This document shows positions 38,624 through 46,758 of a stretch of DNA of 52,062 bases, one piece after another (within the stretch, counting starts at the first letter, position 1; every line of letters starts with the position of its first letter). Origin of the DNA: an uncultured Clostridia bacterium (GTDB lineage Bacteria > Bacillota > Clostridia > Oscillospirales > Oscillospiraceae); the NCBI GenBank assembly GCA_946625125.1, contig CAMOSU010000003.1, forward strand, positions 1 through 52,062, given 5' to 3'. The notes under the pieces were generated by a model that was given only the letters and a program-made list of their open reading frames with translations, did not search any database and had not been told where the DNA came from. A program made the position numbers and the translations under genes.

Positions 38624-39685
38624 TCAGCCGCCGTTTTTCAGGTACTCCGCGATGAGGTAATCCACCACCAGGCCGTAGGACTTCACCCCGGCCTCGTCGA
38701 AGGTTTTCAGATAGGCGTTGTTCACCGCCTGGGCCGCCTGCTGTACCGTCCCCTCGTACTGCTTGTTGTATTCCACATGGACATCGGCGTCGTGGATCAG
38801 CTCCTCCGAGCAGCGGTCCCAGAGGCTCCGGGCCTTGGCAGCGCTCTCGTCGTAGAGGGCGTTGTAGCAGTAGATGAAGGCGTTGTAGCAGCCGGAGTAG
38901 CGGAACAGGGGACTCTCCGAGGCCCAGCAGGCCAGAAAGCCCAGGTAATTCGCCTCGTCCTCCCGGACCACCGCCAGGCTGTGGCCCAGCTCATGACAGA
39001 GGGTGAAGGGCTGCGCCAGGGGGTAGGTCTCGGTGGAGACCCCCGCCTCCCCCGTGAGGCAGACGAAGATCCCGGTGGTCCCGGTGTAGGCAAAGGCCTC
39101 GCTGACCAGCAGGGGCTTCACCCGGGAGATGGACAGGGCGTAGCGCTCATTGTACTCCGCCAGCCGCCCGTAGGCCGCCACGGCCTGATCGGACATGGTC
39201 TCAAAGTCCGGCAGCACCACGTCTCCCGCCTGGTCCCGCTCCACCCGGGCGGACCAGAGGCTGGCCTGATCGGCGTACCAGGCCGCCGCGGCCTGGAGCT
39301 GGTCCGTGCTGTAGGGCCGGACCTCCAGCCCCGTCTGCTCCCCGATGGTGGGGGCGAAGCCGTTGAGACCCCAGAGCCCCATAAACAGAGCCGCCAGCAG
39401 CACCCCAAGCTCCAGCACCGCCGTAAGATAGCCCAGAATCCGAAGCTTTTTGACGGCGTAGATCAGTCCCCCCAGCAGTCCCAGCACCAGCAGCGCCAGC
39501 AGGAGCTCCCAGACCGGGAAGGGGACCCAGCCGAAGGCGGCTCCAAGGTACCGCATGGCGTCCCGGGAGAAGTCCGTATAGAAGGAGAACCAGAACCCCG
39601 GCAGAAAGCGGGCCAGCCCCACCGCCGCCGCGGTCAGGACCGCTAGAATCGCCGCCCCGATGAGGTTTCGGATGGGCTTAAACAT
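38624..39685 (-). CDS. DUF3810-like membrane protein with HExxH
   Basis: 353 aa; N-terminal TMs, QPFTLCHELGHSLAVVREDEANYLGFLAC motif. Confidence 0.8.
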   Translation of the reverse strand: MFKPIRNLIGAAILAVLTAAAVGLARFLPGFWFSFYTDFSRDAMRYLGAAFGWVPFPVWELLLALLVLGLLGGLIYAVKKLRILGYLTAVLELGVLLAALFMGLWGLNGFAPTIGEQTGLEVRPYSTDQLQAAAAWYADQASLWSARVERDQAGDVVLPDFETMSDQAVAAYGRLAEYNERYALSISRVKPLLVSEAFAYTGTTGIFVCLTGEAGVSTETYPLAQPFTLCHELGHSLAVVREDEANYLGFLACWASESPLFRYSGCYNAFIYCYNALYDESAAKARSLWDRCSEELIHDADVHVEYNKQYEGTVQQAAQAVNNAYLKTFDEAGVKSYGLVVDYLIAEYLKNGG

Positions 39686-39700
39686 ACTCTGTTGCCTTTC

Positions 39701-39755
39701 TACCTCCCCCGCAAGCAGGGGAGATGCCCCAGCGCACGCACCGGGGCGGAGGATT
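39701..39755. repeat. Partial copy of the CCTCCCC-GCAAGCAGGGGAG-TGCCCCAG...GGGGCGGAGG repeat
   Basis: ACCTCCCCCGCAAGCAGGGGAGATGCCCCAGCGCACGCACCGGGGCGGAGG; matches the left part of the element at 42291. Confidence 0.75.
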
Positions 39756-39772
39756 TCGTTTGATTTTGGATT

Positions 39773-40375
39773 TTACTTTTTCAGATCCTCGCCCCGGAAA
39801 TACCTGCCCAGGGGCTTGTAGAGCAGCAGGACCACCACCAGGGTCAGCACCAGCTCCGCCAGCATGTACCAGCCGTTGTAAAGAGCGGAGTAGATCCAGG
39901 GATTGGTCATGGGCATGTTCATGAACTCCTCGGGCATCCAGACGCCCCAGATCCAGGCGCCGGTGACAAAGTGGCAGAGGAAGCGCAGGAAGTAGGTGAC
40001 GATGACGCCCACCACCACCGCGGTAGGCTTGCCGCGGTCCGGGAAAACCTTGTTGAAGGCGCCGGAGAGGCCCAGCACCGTGTAGGCCACCACGTAGTCC
40101 AGCAGGACGATCCCCGCGGCCATCACAAAGGTCTCGCCGTAGGCCACGTTGTCCAGGCCCAGAGCCAACTGGATCAGGCTGTAGACGAAGGCCGTCGCCA
40201 GGCCCCACTTGACGCCGTGGCGGTGGGAGATCAGGATGATGGGAAGCATGCTGCAAATGGTCAGGCCGCCGCCGAAGGGCAGGTCGATCTTGAACAGGCT
40301 CAGCACGGTGGCGATGGCAACCATCAGGGCGCTTTCCACGAATTGACGGATGGGGAATTTCTTTTTGGTACTCAT
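39773..40375 (-). CDS. thiT: ECF-type thiamine transporter substrate-binding subunit ThiT
   Basis: MSTKKKFPIRQFVESALMVAIATVLSLFKIDLPFGGGLTICSMLPIILISHRHGVKWGLATAFVYSLIQL; downstream of a TPP riboswitch. Confidence 0.93.
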   Translation of the reverse strand: MSTKKKFPIRQFVESALMVAIATVLSLFKIDLPFGGGLTICSMLPIILISHRHGVKWGLATAFVYSLIQLALGLDNVAYGETFVMAAGIVLLDYVVAYTVLGLSGAFNKVFPDRGKPTAVVVGVIVTYFLRFLCHFVTGAWIWGVWMPEEFMNMPMTNPWIYSALYNGWYMLAELVLTLVVVLLLYKPLGRYFRGEDLKK

Positions 40376-40396
40376 TGCTTGTCTCCTCTTTCTTAT

Positions 40397-40425
40397 AAAA
40401 AATCCCGACGGTCCCATACCGCCGG
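40397..40425 (-). terminator. Leader intrinsic terminator (TPP riboswitch expression platform)
   Basis: Minus strand CCGGCGGT-ATGGG-ACCGTCGG-GATTTTTT between aptamer and thiT RBS. Confidence 0.75.
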
Positions 40426-40440
40426 CATCCAAGGAGAACT

Positions 40441-40538
40441 ACCCTTTTCCTACGACGGCATGATCCGTATCAGGTTCACGGGTGAGGGCGCGATGATCGC
40501 CCAGTCTCAGCCGGATCCGTCCGGCTCCCCGAAGAGTG
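40441..40538 (-). promoter_or_regulatory. TPP riboswitch (THI element)
   Basis: Minus strand TTCGGGGAGCC...GGCTGAGA...ACCCGTGAACCTGATACGGATCATGCCGTCGTAGGAAAAGGG contains the conserved TPP aptamer core. Confidence 0.93.
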
Positions 40539-40718
40539 CCTCTATTGTATCGCGTTTCCGGGGAAAAGTCAATACCCAGCCAAAAACGGACCGGGCGTTT
40601 CCGCCCGGACATTGCGGCAGTCCCGCCCACAGCGCGGGGCGGCCTGACCCCAGGCCGCCGCGTATCCCGGGGCAAGCTCCCGTTTTCGCGGCAGGGGCAG
40701 TACAGCTCTGTCAAAAAA

Positions 40719-40771
40719 GCAATCGTTTTTTATTGCGTTTTGGTCCTGCAACAGAAAACGATTGCTTTTAT
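40719..40771. terminator. Hairpin terminator downstream of the MATE gene
   Basis: AGCAATCGTTTT ... AAAACGATTGCT flanked by A-run and TTTTATTTTT. Confidence 0.6.
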
Positions 40772-40787
40772 TTTTCGCGAAGAAAAC

Positions 40788-42182
40788 TTATCGCTTTTGT
40801 GCCAGGGCTCTATGCAGCAGCCACAGAGCCAGAATGGCCGCCAGGCCCTCCCCGGCGGGCAGGGCCGCCGCCAGACCCATCTCACCGAAGAGCCGGTCCA
40901 GCAGATACATCAGAGGGATATAAATGCCCAGCTCCCGGACGCAGGCGTGGAGCATGGTGTCCCGCCCGTTGCCGATGGCCTGGAGGGAGAAGGAGGTATG
41001 GTAATTGATGAGCTGCACCGGGGCCGCCAGACAGCGCACCCGCAAAAAGGCCGCCGCGAAGCCCACAGTGGTGAGAGCCCCCGCCGGATCCTCCGCCGAG
41101 GTGCTCAAAAACAGATTCGTCACCGGCCGGGCAAAGAGCTCCAGCAGCAGGATGCTGAGGGCCGAAACCAGCAGACCGTAGAGCCGGGCCGTCCGCACCG
41201 CCGCCTGCATCCGGCTCCGGTTGCCGGAGGCGTAGTTGTAGGCCACAATGGGCATCATGCCCTGGCAGATGCCGATGTTGACGGCGTTGGGGATGCGCTC
41301 CACCTTCATGACGATGCCGAAGGCCGCCAGCACCAGATCGTCGTGGGCCGCCGCCAGCTTGTTGACGCAGATGCTGGCCAGGTCAAAGAGTCCCGTCAGC
41401 ACCGCCGAGGGAATGCCCACGCTGTAGAGGCTGCGCTTGTGCTCCCGGCCCAGCCCCGAGGCCTGCCGGAGATCCAGGGTCAGCGGGGCCTTGGCCGAGG
41501 CTTTTTTCAGGGCAAACAGCAGATATCCGCAGGAGAAGAGATTGGAAATCAGAGTGGCTATGGCCGCGCCTGTCACCTCCTGCCCCCGGGGCAGCAGCAC
41601 GAACATGAACAGGGGGTCCAGGGCCATATTCAGCACGCCCCCCATGGAAAGGCCGAAGCTGGCCTGGGAGGAATAGCCGGTGTTCCGCAGAAGATGCGAC
41701 AGGGTCAGGGAGAGGATGGTGGGGGTGGTGCCGATGACAATGACGTAAAGGGTGTATTGCTCCGCAAAGCCCAGGGTGTTCTCCGAGGCCCCCAGGAAGC
41801 GCAGAATGGGACGCATAAAGAGCGCCGTCACCGCCGCGTAGCCCAGGCCCAGCAGCAAAGCCCCCCGGACGGCATAGGCGCTGACCTTCCGCCCCTCCTC
41901 CTCCCGCTTCTGGCCCATGAGCCGGGCGATGAGACTGCCGCCTCCCACGCCGAAGAGATTGGCAAAGGCCACGTTCAGCATGGTGAGGGTCAGGGTGACG
42001 GTGGTGGCCGCCATCATGTAGGAATTGCCGGTGCGCCCGATGAAGAAGGCGTCCACCATATTATAAATGAGGTTGATAAGCTGGCTGATGATGGTGGGGA
42101 TTCCCATGGCCGCCAGAGCCCGGGGAACGGACACCCGCTCAAACAGCTCGGTTTTGGAAAGCTTTGAGGTCTGCATAGTCAT
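40788..42182 (-). CDS. MATE family efflux transporter
   Basis: 464 aa multi-TM; ALAAMGIPTIISQLINLIYNMVDAFFIGRTGNSYMMAATTVTLTLTMLNVAFANLFGVGGGSLIARLMGQ. Confidence 0.93.
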   Translation of the reverse strand: MTMQTSKLSKTELFERVSVPRALAAMGIPTIISQLINLIYNMVDAFFIGRTGNSYMMAATTVTLTLTMLNVAFANLFGVGGGSLIARLMGQKREEEGRKVSAYAVRGALLLGLGYAAVTALFMRPILRFLGASENTLGFAEQYTLYVIVIGTTPTILSLTLSHLLRNTGYSSQASFGLSMGGVLNMALDPLFMFVLLPRGQEVTGAAIATLISNLFSCGYLLFALKKASAKAPLTLDLRQASGLGREHKRSLYSVGIPSAVLTGLFDLASICVNKLAAAHDDLVLAAFGIVMKVERIPNAVNIGICQGMMPIVAYNYASGNRSRMQAAVRTARLYGLLVSALSILLLELFARPVTNLFLSTSAEDPAGALTTVGFAAAFLRVRCLAAPVQLINYHTSFSLQAIGNGRDTMLHACVRELGIYIPLMYLLDRLFGEMGLAAALPAGEGLAAILALWLLHRALAQKR

Positions 42183-42266
42183 TCCGCGCCCGCTCCCGGC
42201 GGGCTGTCCTTTTCGTTGATTTCTATGGGATTATACCACAGACCGCCGAAAAATGGAAGAGCGATT

Positions 42267-42554
42267 CGGGATTTGTGGATTTCTCCGCAAAACCTCCCCT
42301 GCTTGCAGGGGAGGTGCCCCAGTGCGCGCACTGGGGCGGAGGGGTCGTTTCGTCAATTGAACACTTCCAGGCAACGGCTCTGTCGTTCCATGTGCGCTCC
42401 CAGGCATGGGCTCTGTCGTCCCACGAGCGCTCCCAGGCATGGGCTCTGTCGTCGGAACGACCCCTCCACCGCCCTTGAGGGCGGTCCCCCTCCCCTGCAA
42501 GCAGGGGAGGTTTGTCTGAACAACCGTACGTTGGCAAGACTTCCACAAATCCCG
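42267..42554. repeat. 288-bp composite repeat element with 13-bp terminal inverted repeats and internal 33-bp tandem repeats
   Basis: TIR CGGGATTTGTGGA (42267-42279) / TCCACAAATCCCG (42542-42554); inner inverted CCTCCCCTGCTTGCAGGGGAGG; 33-bp units at 42368, 42401 and 42434 (partial). Confidence 0.8.
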
Positions 42555-42619
42555 ATTTGCGTTGCAAATCGGGATTATTTGTGATATAATGGAAAAAAAC
42601 TGGGAAAAGAGGTACTGCT

Positions 42620-43831
42620 ATGCCCTACGATTTCACCACGATGCCGGATCGGCGGGGTCGGGACGCCATTGCCCTGGACATGATCGGCCAGCCCGGCGGC
42701 TTTGCCCCCGCCGGACCGAAGGAGGGCTTCAGCCCCATCCCCATGTGGGTGGCGGATATGAATTTCCTGGCCTGTCCCGCCATTCAGCAGGCCGTCATCC
42801 GCCGGACGGAGCATCCCGCCTTTGGCTACTTCCAGCCCTCCCGGGAATACTTTGACAGCATCATCCGCTGGCAGCGCCTCCGCAACGGGGTCCGGGACCT
42901 GGAGGCGAAGCACATCGGCTATGAAAACGGCGTTTTGGGCGGGGTGATTTCCACCCTGAACGTGCTCTGCTCCCGGGGCGATCCCGTGCTGGTGCAGAGT
43001 CCCACCTACGTGGGCTTCACCCATGTGCTGGAAAACAACGGCTACGAAATCGTCCACAACCCCATGTACCGGGACGAGGCGGGAATCTGGCGCATCGACT
43101 ATGAGGACCTGGAGCGGAAAATTACGGACAAGCACATCCACGCCGCCATCTTTTGCAGTCCCCACAATCCCTGCGGCCGGGTCTGGGAGCGCTGGGAGAT
43201 CGAACAGGCCATGGAGATCTTTGAGCGGCACCAGGTCTGGGTGGTCTCCGATGAAATCTGGTCCGACCTGACTCTGGCGGACCACCGGCACATTCCCACC
43301 CAGTCCGTCAGTCCCTGGGCCAGAGAGCATGTGGCGGCCATGTACGCCCCCTCCAAGACCTTCAACCTGGCGGGCCTCATCGGCAGCTATCACATCATCT
43401 ACAACGACTGGCTCCGGGACCGGCAGGCCAAGGAGAGCTCCCTTTCGGGCTATAACTCCATGAACGTCCTGTCCATGCACGCCCTCATCGGAGCCTATTC
43501 CGAAGCGGGCCGGCTCTGGGTGGACGAGCTGCGGCAGGTGCTGACGGAGAACATCGACTTCGCCTATGATTTCATTCTCTCGCGCTTTGAGGGAGTCAGC
43601 CTCATGCGGCCCCAGGGTACCTATATGCTCTTCCTCCACTGCGAGGACTGGTGCAAGGCCCATGGCAAGACCATCCAGGAGCTGCAAAAGCTGGGGACCG
43701 ACGTGGGGGTGGCCTGGCAGGACGGCGGCATGTTCCGGGACCCCTGGGGCATCCGCATGAATCTGGCCCTGCCCAACGCCGTGGTCCGGGAGGCCTTTCA
43801 GCGTCTGGACCGCTGGGTGTTCCGGATCTGA
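42620..43831 (+). CDS. MalY/PatB family PLP-dependent aminotransferase (C-S lyase)
   Basis: 403 aa; PIPMWVADMNFLACPAIQQAVIRRTEHPAFGYFQ, FCSPHNPCGRVW, SDEIWSDL, APSKTFNLAGL (PLP Lys). Confidence 0.93.
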   Translation: MPYDFTTMPDRRGRDAIALDMIGQPGGFAPAGPKEGFSPIPMWVADMNFLACPAIQQAVIRRTEHPAFGYFQPSREYFDSIIRWQRLRNGVRDLEAKHIGYENGVLGGVISTLNVLCSRGDPVLVQSPTYVGFTHVLENNGYEIVHNPMYRDEAGIWRIDYEDLERKITDKHIHAAIFCSPHNPCGRVWERWEIEQAMEIFERHQVWVVSDEIWSDLTLADHRHIPTQSVSPWAREHVAAMYAPSKTFNLAGLIGSYHIIYNDWLRDRQAKESSLSGYNSMNVLSMHALIGAYSEAGRLWVDELRQVLTENIDFAYDFILSRFEGVSLMRPQGTYMLFLHCEDWCKAHGKTIQELQKLGTDVGVAWQDGGMFRDPWGIRMNLALPNAVVREAFQRLDRWVFRI

Positions 43832-43917
43832 GCCGCAAGACTCCATTCCATACGGCAGCCCGGGCTGCGCGCAGCGCCGGGGAGCTCCGGCCCGACCGGA
43901 CATCAGGGAGGTAAGCA

Positions 43918-45792
43918 ATGCTGTACATCGTTCAAATGTCGGACTTTCACTTTGGCGCGGGAGAATACACCCCCGAGGAGGAGGCTGCCATACTCTCCGC
44001 CATGGGGGACAAGATTCTGGAAAGCGTCAAGGAAAAATCCCCGGAGCTCTTCCTCTGTCTCTGCGGGGATTTCATCGACAGCAGCCCCAGATCCGCCGCG
44101 GTCCCCGTCGATCAGCGCTTTGAACGGGCGAAGGAGCTGCTGGAAACGAAGCTCCTGAAGCCCCTGCGCAAAAGGTGCAAGGTTCATCTCGGCCTCTGCC
44201 CGGGGAACCATGACGCCACCCACGGCCCTGAGCTGGAAGCCTTTTCCGCTTCTCTGCTGAGCAGAAGCATCACGGAAAGCTACGCTCTGCATTACGACCA
44301 GGACAATGTGGACCTGGTGTTCCTCAATTCCGCCGACCCCGCGGATTACAGACGCGGCCGCATCGACTACGATCAACTGGAGGAGCTGCTCAAAGGGCTC
44401 TCCTCCGATTCCGCCAAATACTTTTTCCTGCACCACACGCTGTTAAGCATGGACAAGGACGACGGCTCCTCCGTCCGCAACGCCCCGGCTCTGATTCAGT
44501 TGGTGGACAAATACGACATCCAGGCCATCTTCCACGGTCACACCCACGGCCAGTACGCGGTGCGGATTGGCAGAAACGGCTGCCCCATTGTGGGGGTCGG
44601 GGCGGCGCTTGCCAGAAACTATCCCAACGTCAATTCCCAGTTCAACCTCATAGCCTGCGACAAGGGGGTTCTGCTCCGGGCGGAAACCTACGAGTACCAC
44701 GCCGATCTGGCTATGGGGGAGGGGCGTGACGGCTTCATTTCCCATCCCATCGGCCTGTCCACCGACGTCAACAGCTATTCCGGCCAGAACTTTTCCGAGC
44801 TGTATGTCCGGCTGAATCGGGACGTCGCCGCCAGGGAGGCTCTGTACCAGGTGCGCCTCCATGTATCCTCCGATTTCGAGAGCTTTGAAAAGGACGTGAC
44901 GGAGCATTTCGGCGTCCAGAGGGAGCTGGAGATCATGGGCAGGTCCTTCTCCTATGAGGAGCTGGCCCAAATGTGGGAAGCTCCCCACCCCGACGGCAAC
45001 ACCCTGTTCTTTAACCACGGTATGCACTTTGTCACCGAAAAGCACGGCTCCGGACTGGAGTTTCTGATCCGGGAGCTGACGGAGAAAAAGACCAGCAGCC
45101 GGGCAATTCTCTCCACCGTCAATACTCCGCAGATTGCTCAGGTTCCCTCCGACGGCCTGCTGCCCTCCATGATGACCCTGCAATTTGGCTTTGACCGGGA
45201 GCAGACCACCCTGTTCGTCACCATGAACCTTCGGGCGCTGGAGTCCAGCCGCTTCCTGAAAATCAATGCCTGCGAGATTCTGTATCTCGCTGGAAAAATC
45301 CGGGAACGCCTTCCCTTCCAAAGAATCAGCGTCAGTCTCCACGCCTTCCGGGTACAGCGCAAGGAGCAGTTTGGCTGCTTCCTCCGGGCGGGCCTTGACA
45401 CGGACAAGGAGATGAATAGTCTGTCCGTCAAGCTCTCCGCCTTCGTATACAACCCGTCGAAAAAGAGAATTCAAAACACCGTCAATGAGCTGGTGGCGCT
45501 TCTGGAGGACAAGCAAAAGCGCACGGAAACGGTAATCGAAACCGGCGGTCTCTACGGACTGCTGCAGGCAATCGACGCGGTTTTGCCGGAATGCAGCTCC
45601 AGAAACCGCTATAAGCCCGGTCTGCTTAGCATTCAGAGCAAGACCAAGGAGCTTCTGACGAATTTGGAGCAGCAGAAGGAGCTCAGAAAAAAGAATTCTG
45701 TTCCCACCAGTCGCCTGAAACCGCTGGAAAAAAAGCTCCCCCTGCTGTATACTGAACTCATCAATCTGTTTAAGGAGTTGGAAAAAGCATGA
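43918..45792 (+). CDS. Calcineurin-like metallophosphoesterase fused to an apparently thymidylate-synthase-like C-terminal domain
   Basis: 624 aa; MPE motifs SDFHFG, CGDFIDSS, GNHD, HHTLLS, FHGHTHGQ; C-terminal SSRAILSTVNTPQ...LLPSMMTLQFGFDREQTTLFVTMNLRALESSRFLKINACEILYLAGKIRE resembles the TS core. RBS GGGAGGTAAGC. Confidence 0.85.
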   Translation: MLYIVQMSDFHFGAGEYTPEEEAAILSAMGDKILESVKEKSPELFLCLCGDFIDSSPRSAAVPVDQRFERAKELLETKLLKPLRKRCKVHLGLCPGNHDATHGPELEAFSASLLSRSITESYALHYDQDNVDLVFLNSADPADYRRGRIDYDQLEELLKGLSSDSAKYFFLHHTLLSMDKDDGSSVRNAPALIQLVDKYDIQAIFHGHTHGQYAVRIGRNGCPIVGVGAALARNYPNVNSQFNLIACDKGVLLRAETYEYHADLAMGEGRDGFISHPIGLSTDVNSYSGQNFSELYVRLNRDVAAREALYQVRLHVSSDFESFEKDVTEHFGVQRELEIMGRSFSYEELAQMWEAPHPDGNTLFFNHGMHFVTEKHGSGLEFLIRELTEKKTSSRAILSTVNTPQIAQVPSDGLLPSMMTLQFGFDREQTTLFVTMNLRALESSRFLKINACEILYLAGKIRERLPFQRISVSLHAFRVQRKEQFGCFLRAGLDTDKEMNSLSVKLSAFVYNPSKKRIQNTVNELVALLEDKQKRTETVIETGGLYGLLQAIDAVLPECSSRNRYKPGLLSIQSKTKELLTNLEQQKELRKKNSVPTSRLKPLEKKLPLLYTELINLFKELEKA

Positions 45793-46136
45793 GCCTGGAA
45801 GAACTGGCCCGGCTGCAAAAGGAATTTGACGCCGGACATGAGAGCCGCTTTCCCTGGGACCAGGAGCTCTCGGAGCAGACCATTCCCCTGCTGGGCTTCA
45901 CCATGCTGGCCCTGTCCGGGGAGGTGGGGGAAGCCTCCAACCTGGTAAAAAAAATCTGGCGGGGGGATTACACCCTGGAGGAAAAGAAGCCGGAGCTGGT
46001 GGAGGAACTGGCGGACATTCTGACCTATCTTCTGAAGCTCTCCAACGAGCTGCACTTCGATCTGGAAGCCGCATACCTGGAAAAACGCGAAAAAAACACA
46101 GAGAGGTTCGCCAACTATGCAAAACTTGAATTCTAA
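45789..46136 (+). CDS. MazG-like nucleotide pyrophosphohydrolase
   Basis: 115 aa; GEVGEASNLVKKIW (ExxE) and VEELADILTYLLKLSNEL (ExxD). ATGA overlap with the upstream gene. Confidence 0.88.
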   Translation: MSLEELARLQKEFDAGHESRFPWDQELSEQTIPLLGFTMLALSGEVGEASNLVKKIWRGDYTLEEKKPELVEELADILTYLLKLSNELHFDLEAAYLEKREKNTERFANYAKLEF

Positions 46137-46758
46137 GCCCGGCTGCTTCATCGCCTTTGAGGGCATTGACGGCAGCGGAAAGTCCACCCAGGTTCAGCTT
46201 CTGAACCAGCGGCTGCTGCGCCATGGAATCCACTGCTATATCACCCGGGAGCCCACCGACTCCCCCATCGGCTCCCTGATCCACCAGCTCATGACCGGGC
46301 GCATTGTCAGCGATAACCGGGTGGTGGCGGGTCTGTTCGTGGCGGACCGGCTGGACCACCTGCTGAACCCCGTGGACGGGATCAAGGCCAAGATCGACAG
46401 CGGGATTCCCGTGATTACGGACCGCTATTACTTCTCCTCCTACGCCTATCATGCTGTGGACATGCCGATGGACTGGGTCATCCAGGCCAACTCCCAGAGC
46501 GCGGAGATTTTGCGGCCCAGCGTCACGGTGTTCGTGGACGTGGACCCGGAGGACGCCATTGCCCGAATCTCCAAGTCCCGCTCCCATGTGGAGCTCTTTG
46601 AGACCAAAGAGCGGCTTGCCCAGGTGCGGGAGAAGTATCTGGAGGCCTTTGAGAAGCTGAAGGATCAGGAGAAGATTCTCATTGTAAACGGCAGCCAGCC
46701 GGAGGCCGCCCTGGCAGAGGAGCTTTGGGAGAAGCTTCATCCCTGCTTTGGCCTATGA
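46117..46758 (+). CDS. tmk: Thymidylate kinase-like P-loop nucleotide kinase
   Basis: 213 aa; FIAFEGIDGSGKSTQVQLL, TREPTDSPIGSLI, DRYYFSSYAYH, TVFVDVDPEDAIARI. 20-bp overlap with the MazG gene. Confidence 0.87.
   Translation: MQNLNSKPGCFIAFEGIDGSGKSTQVQLLNQRLLRHGIHCYITREPTDSPIGSLIHQLMTGRIVSDNRVVAGLFVADRLDHLLNPVDGIKAKIDSGIPVITDRYYFSSYAYHAVDMPMDWVIQANSQSAEILRPSVTVFVDVDPEDAIARISKSRSHVELFETKERLAQVREKYLEAFEKLKDQEKILIVNGSQPEAALAEELWEKLHPCFGL

Noticed and set aside
42223-42567. Short ORFs with repeated (S/W)(D/N)DRAHAWER motifs
   Set aside because: Created by the 33-bp tandem repeats (multiple of 3) within a non-coding repeat element; no convincing RBS and both strands are open.
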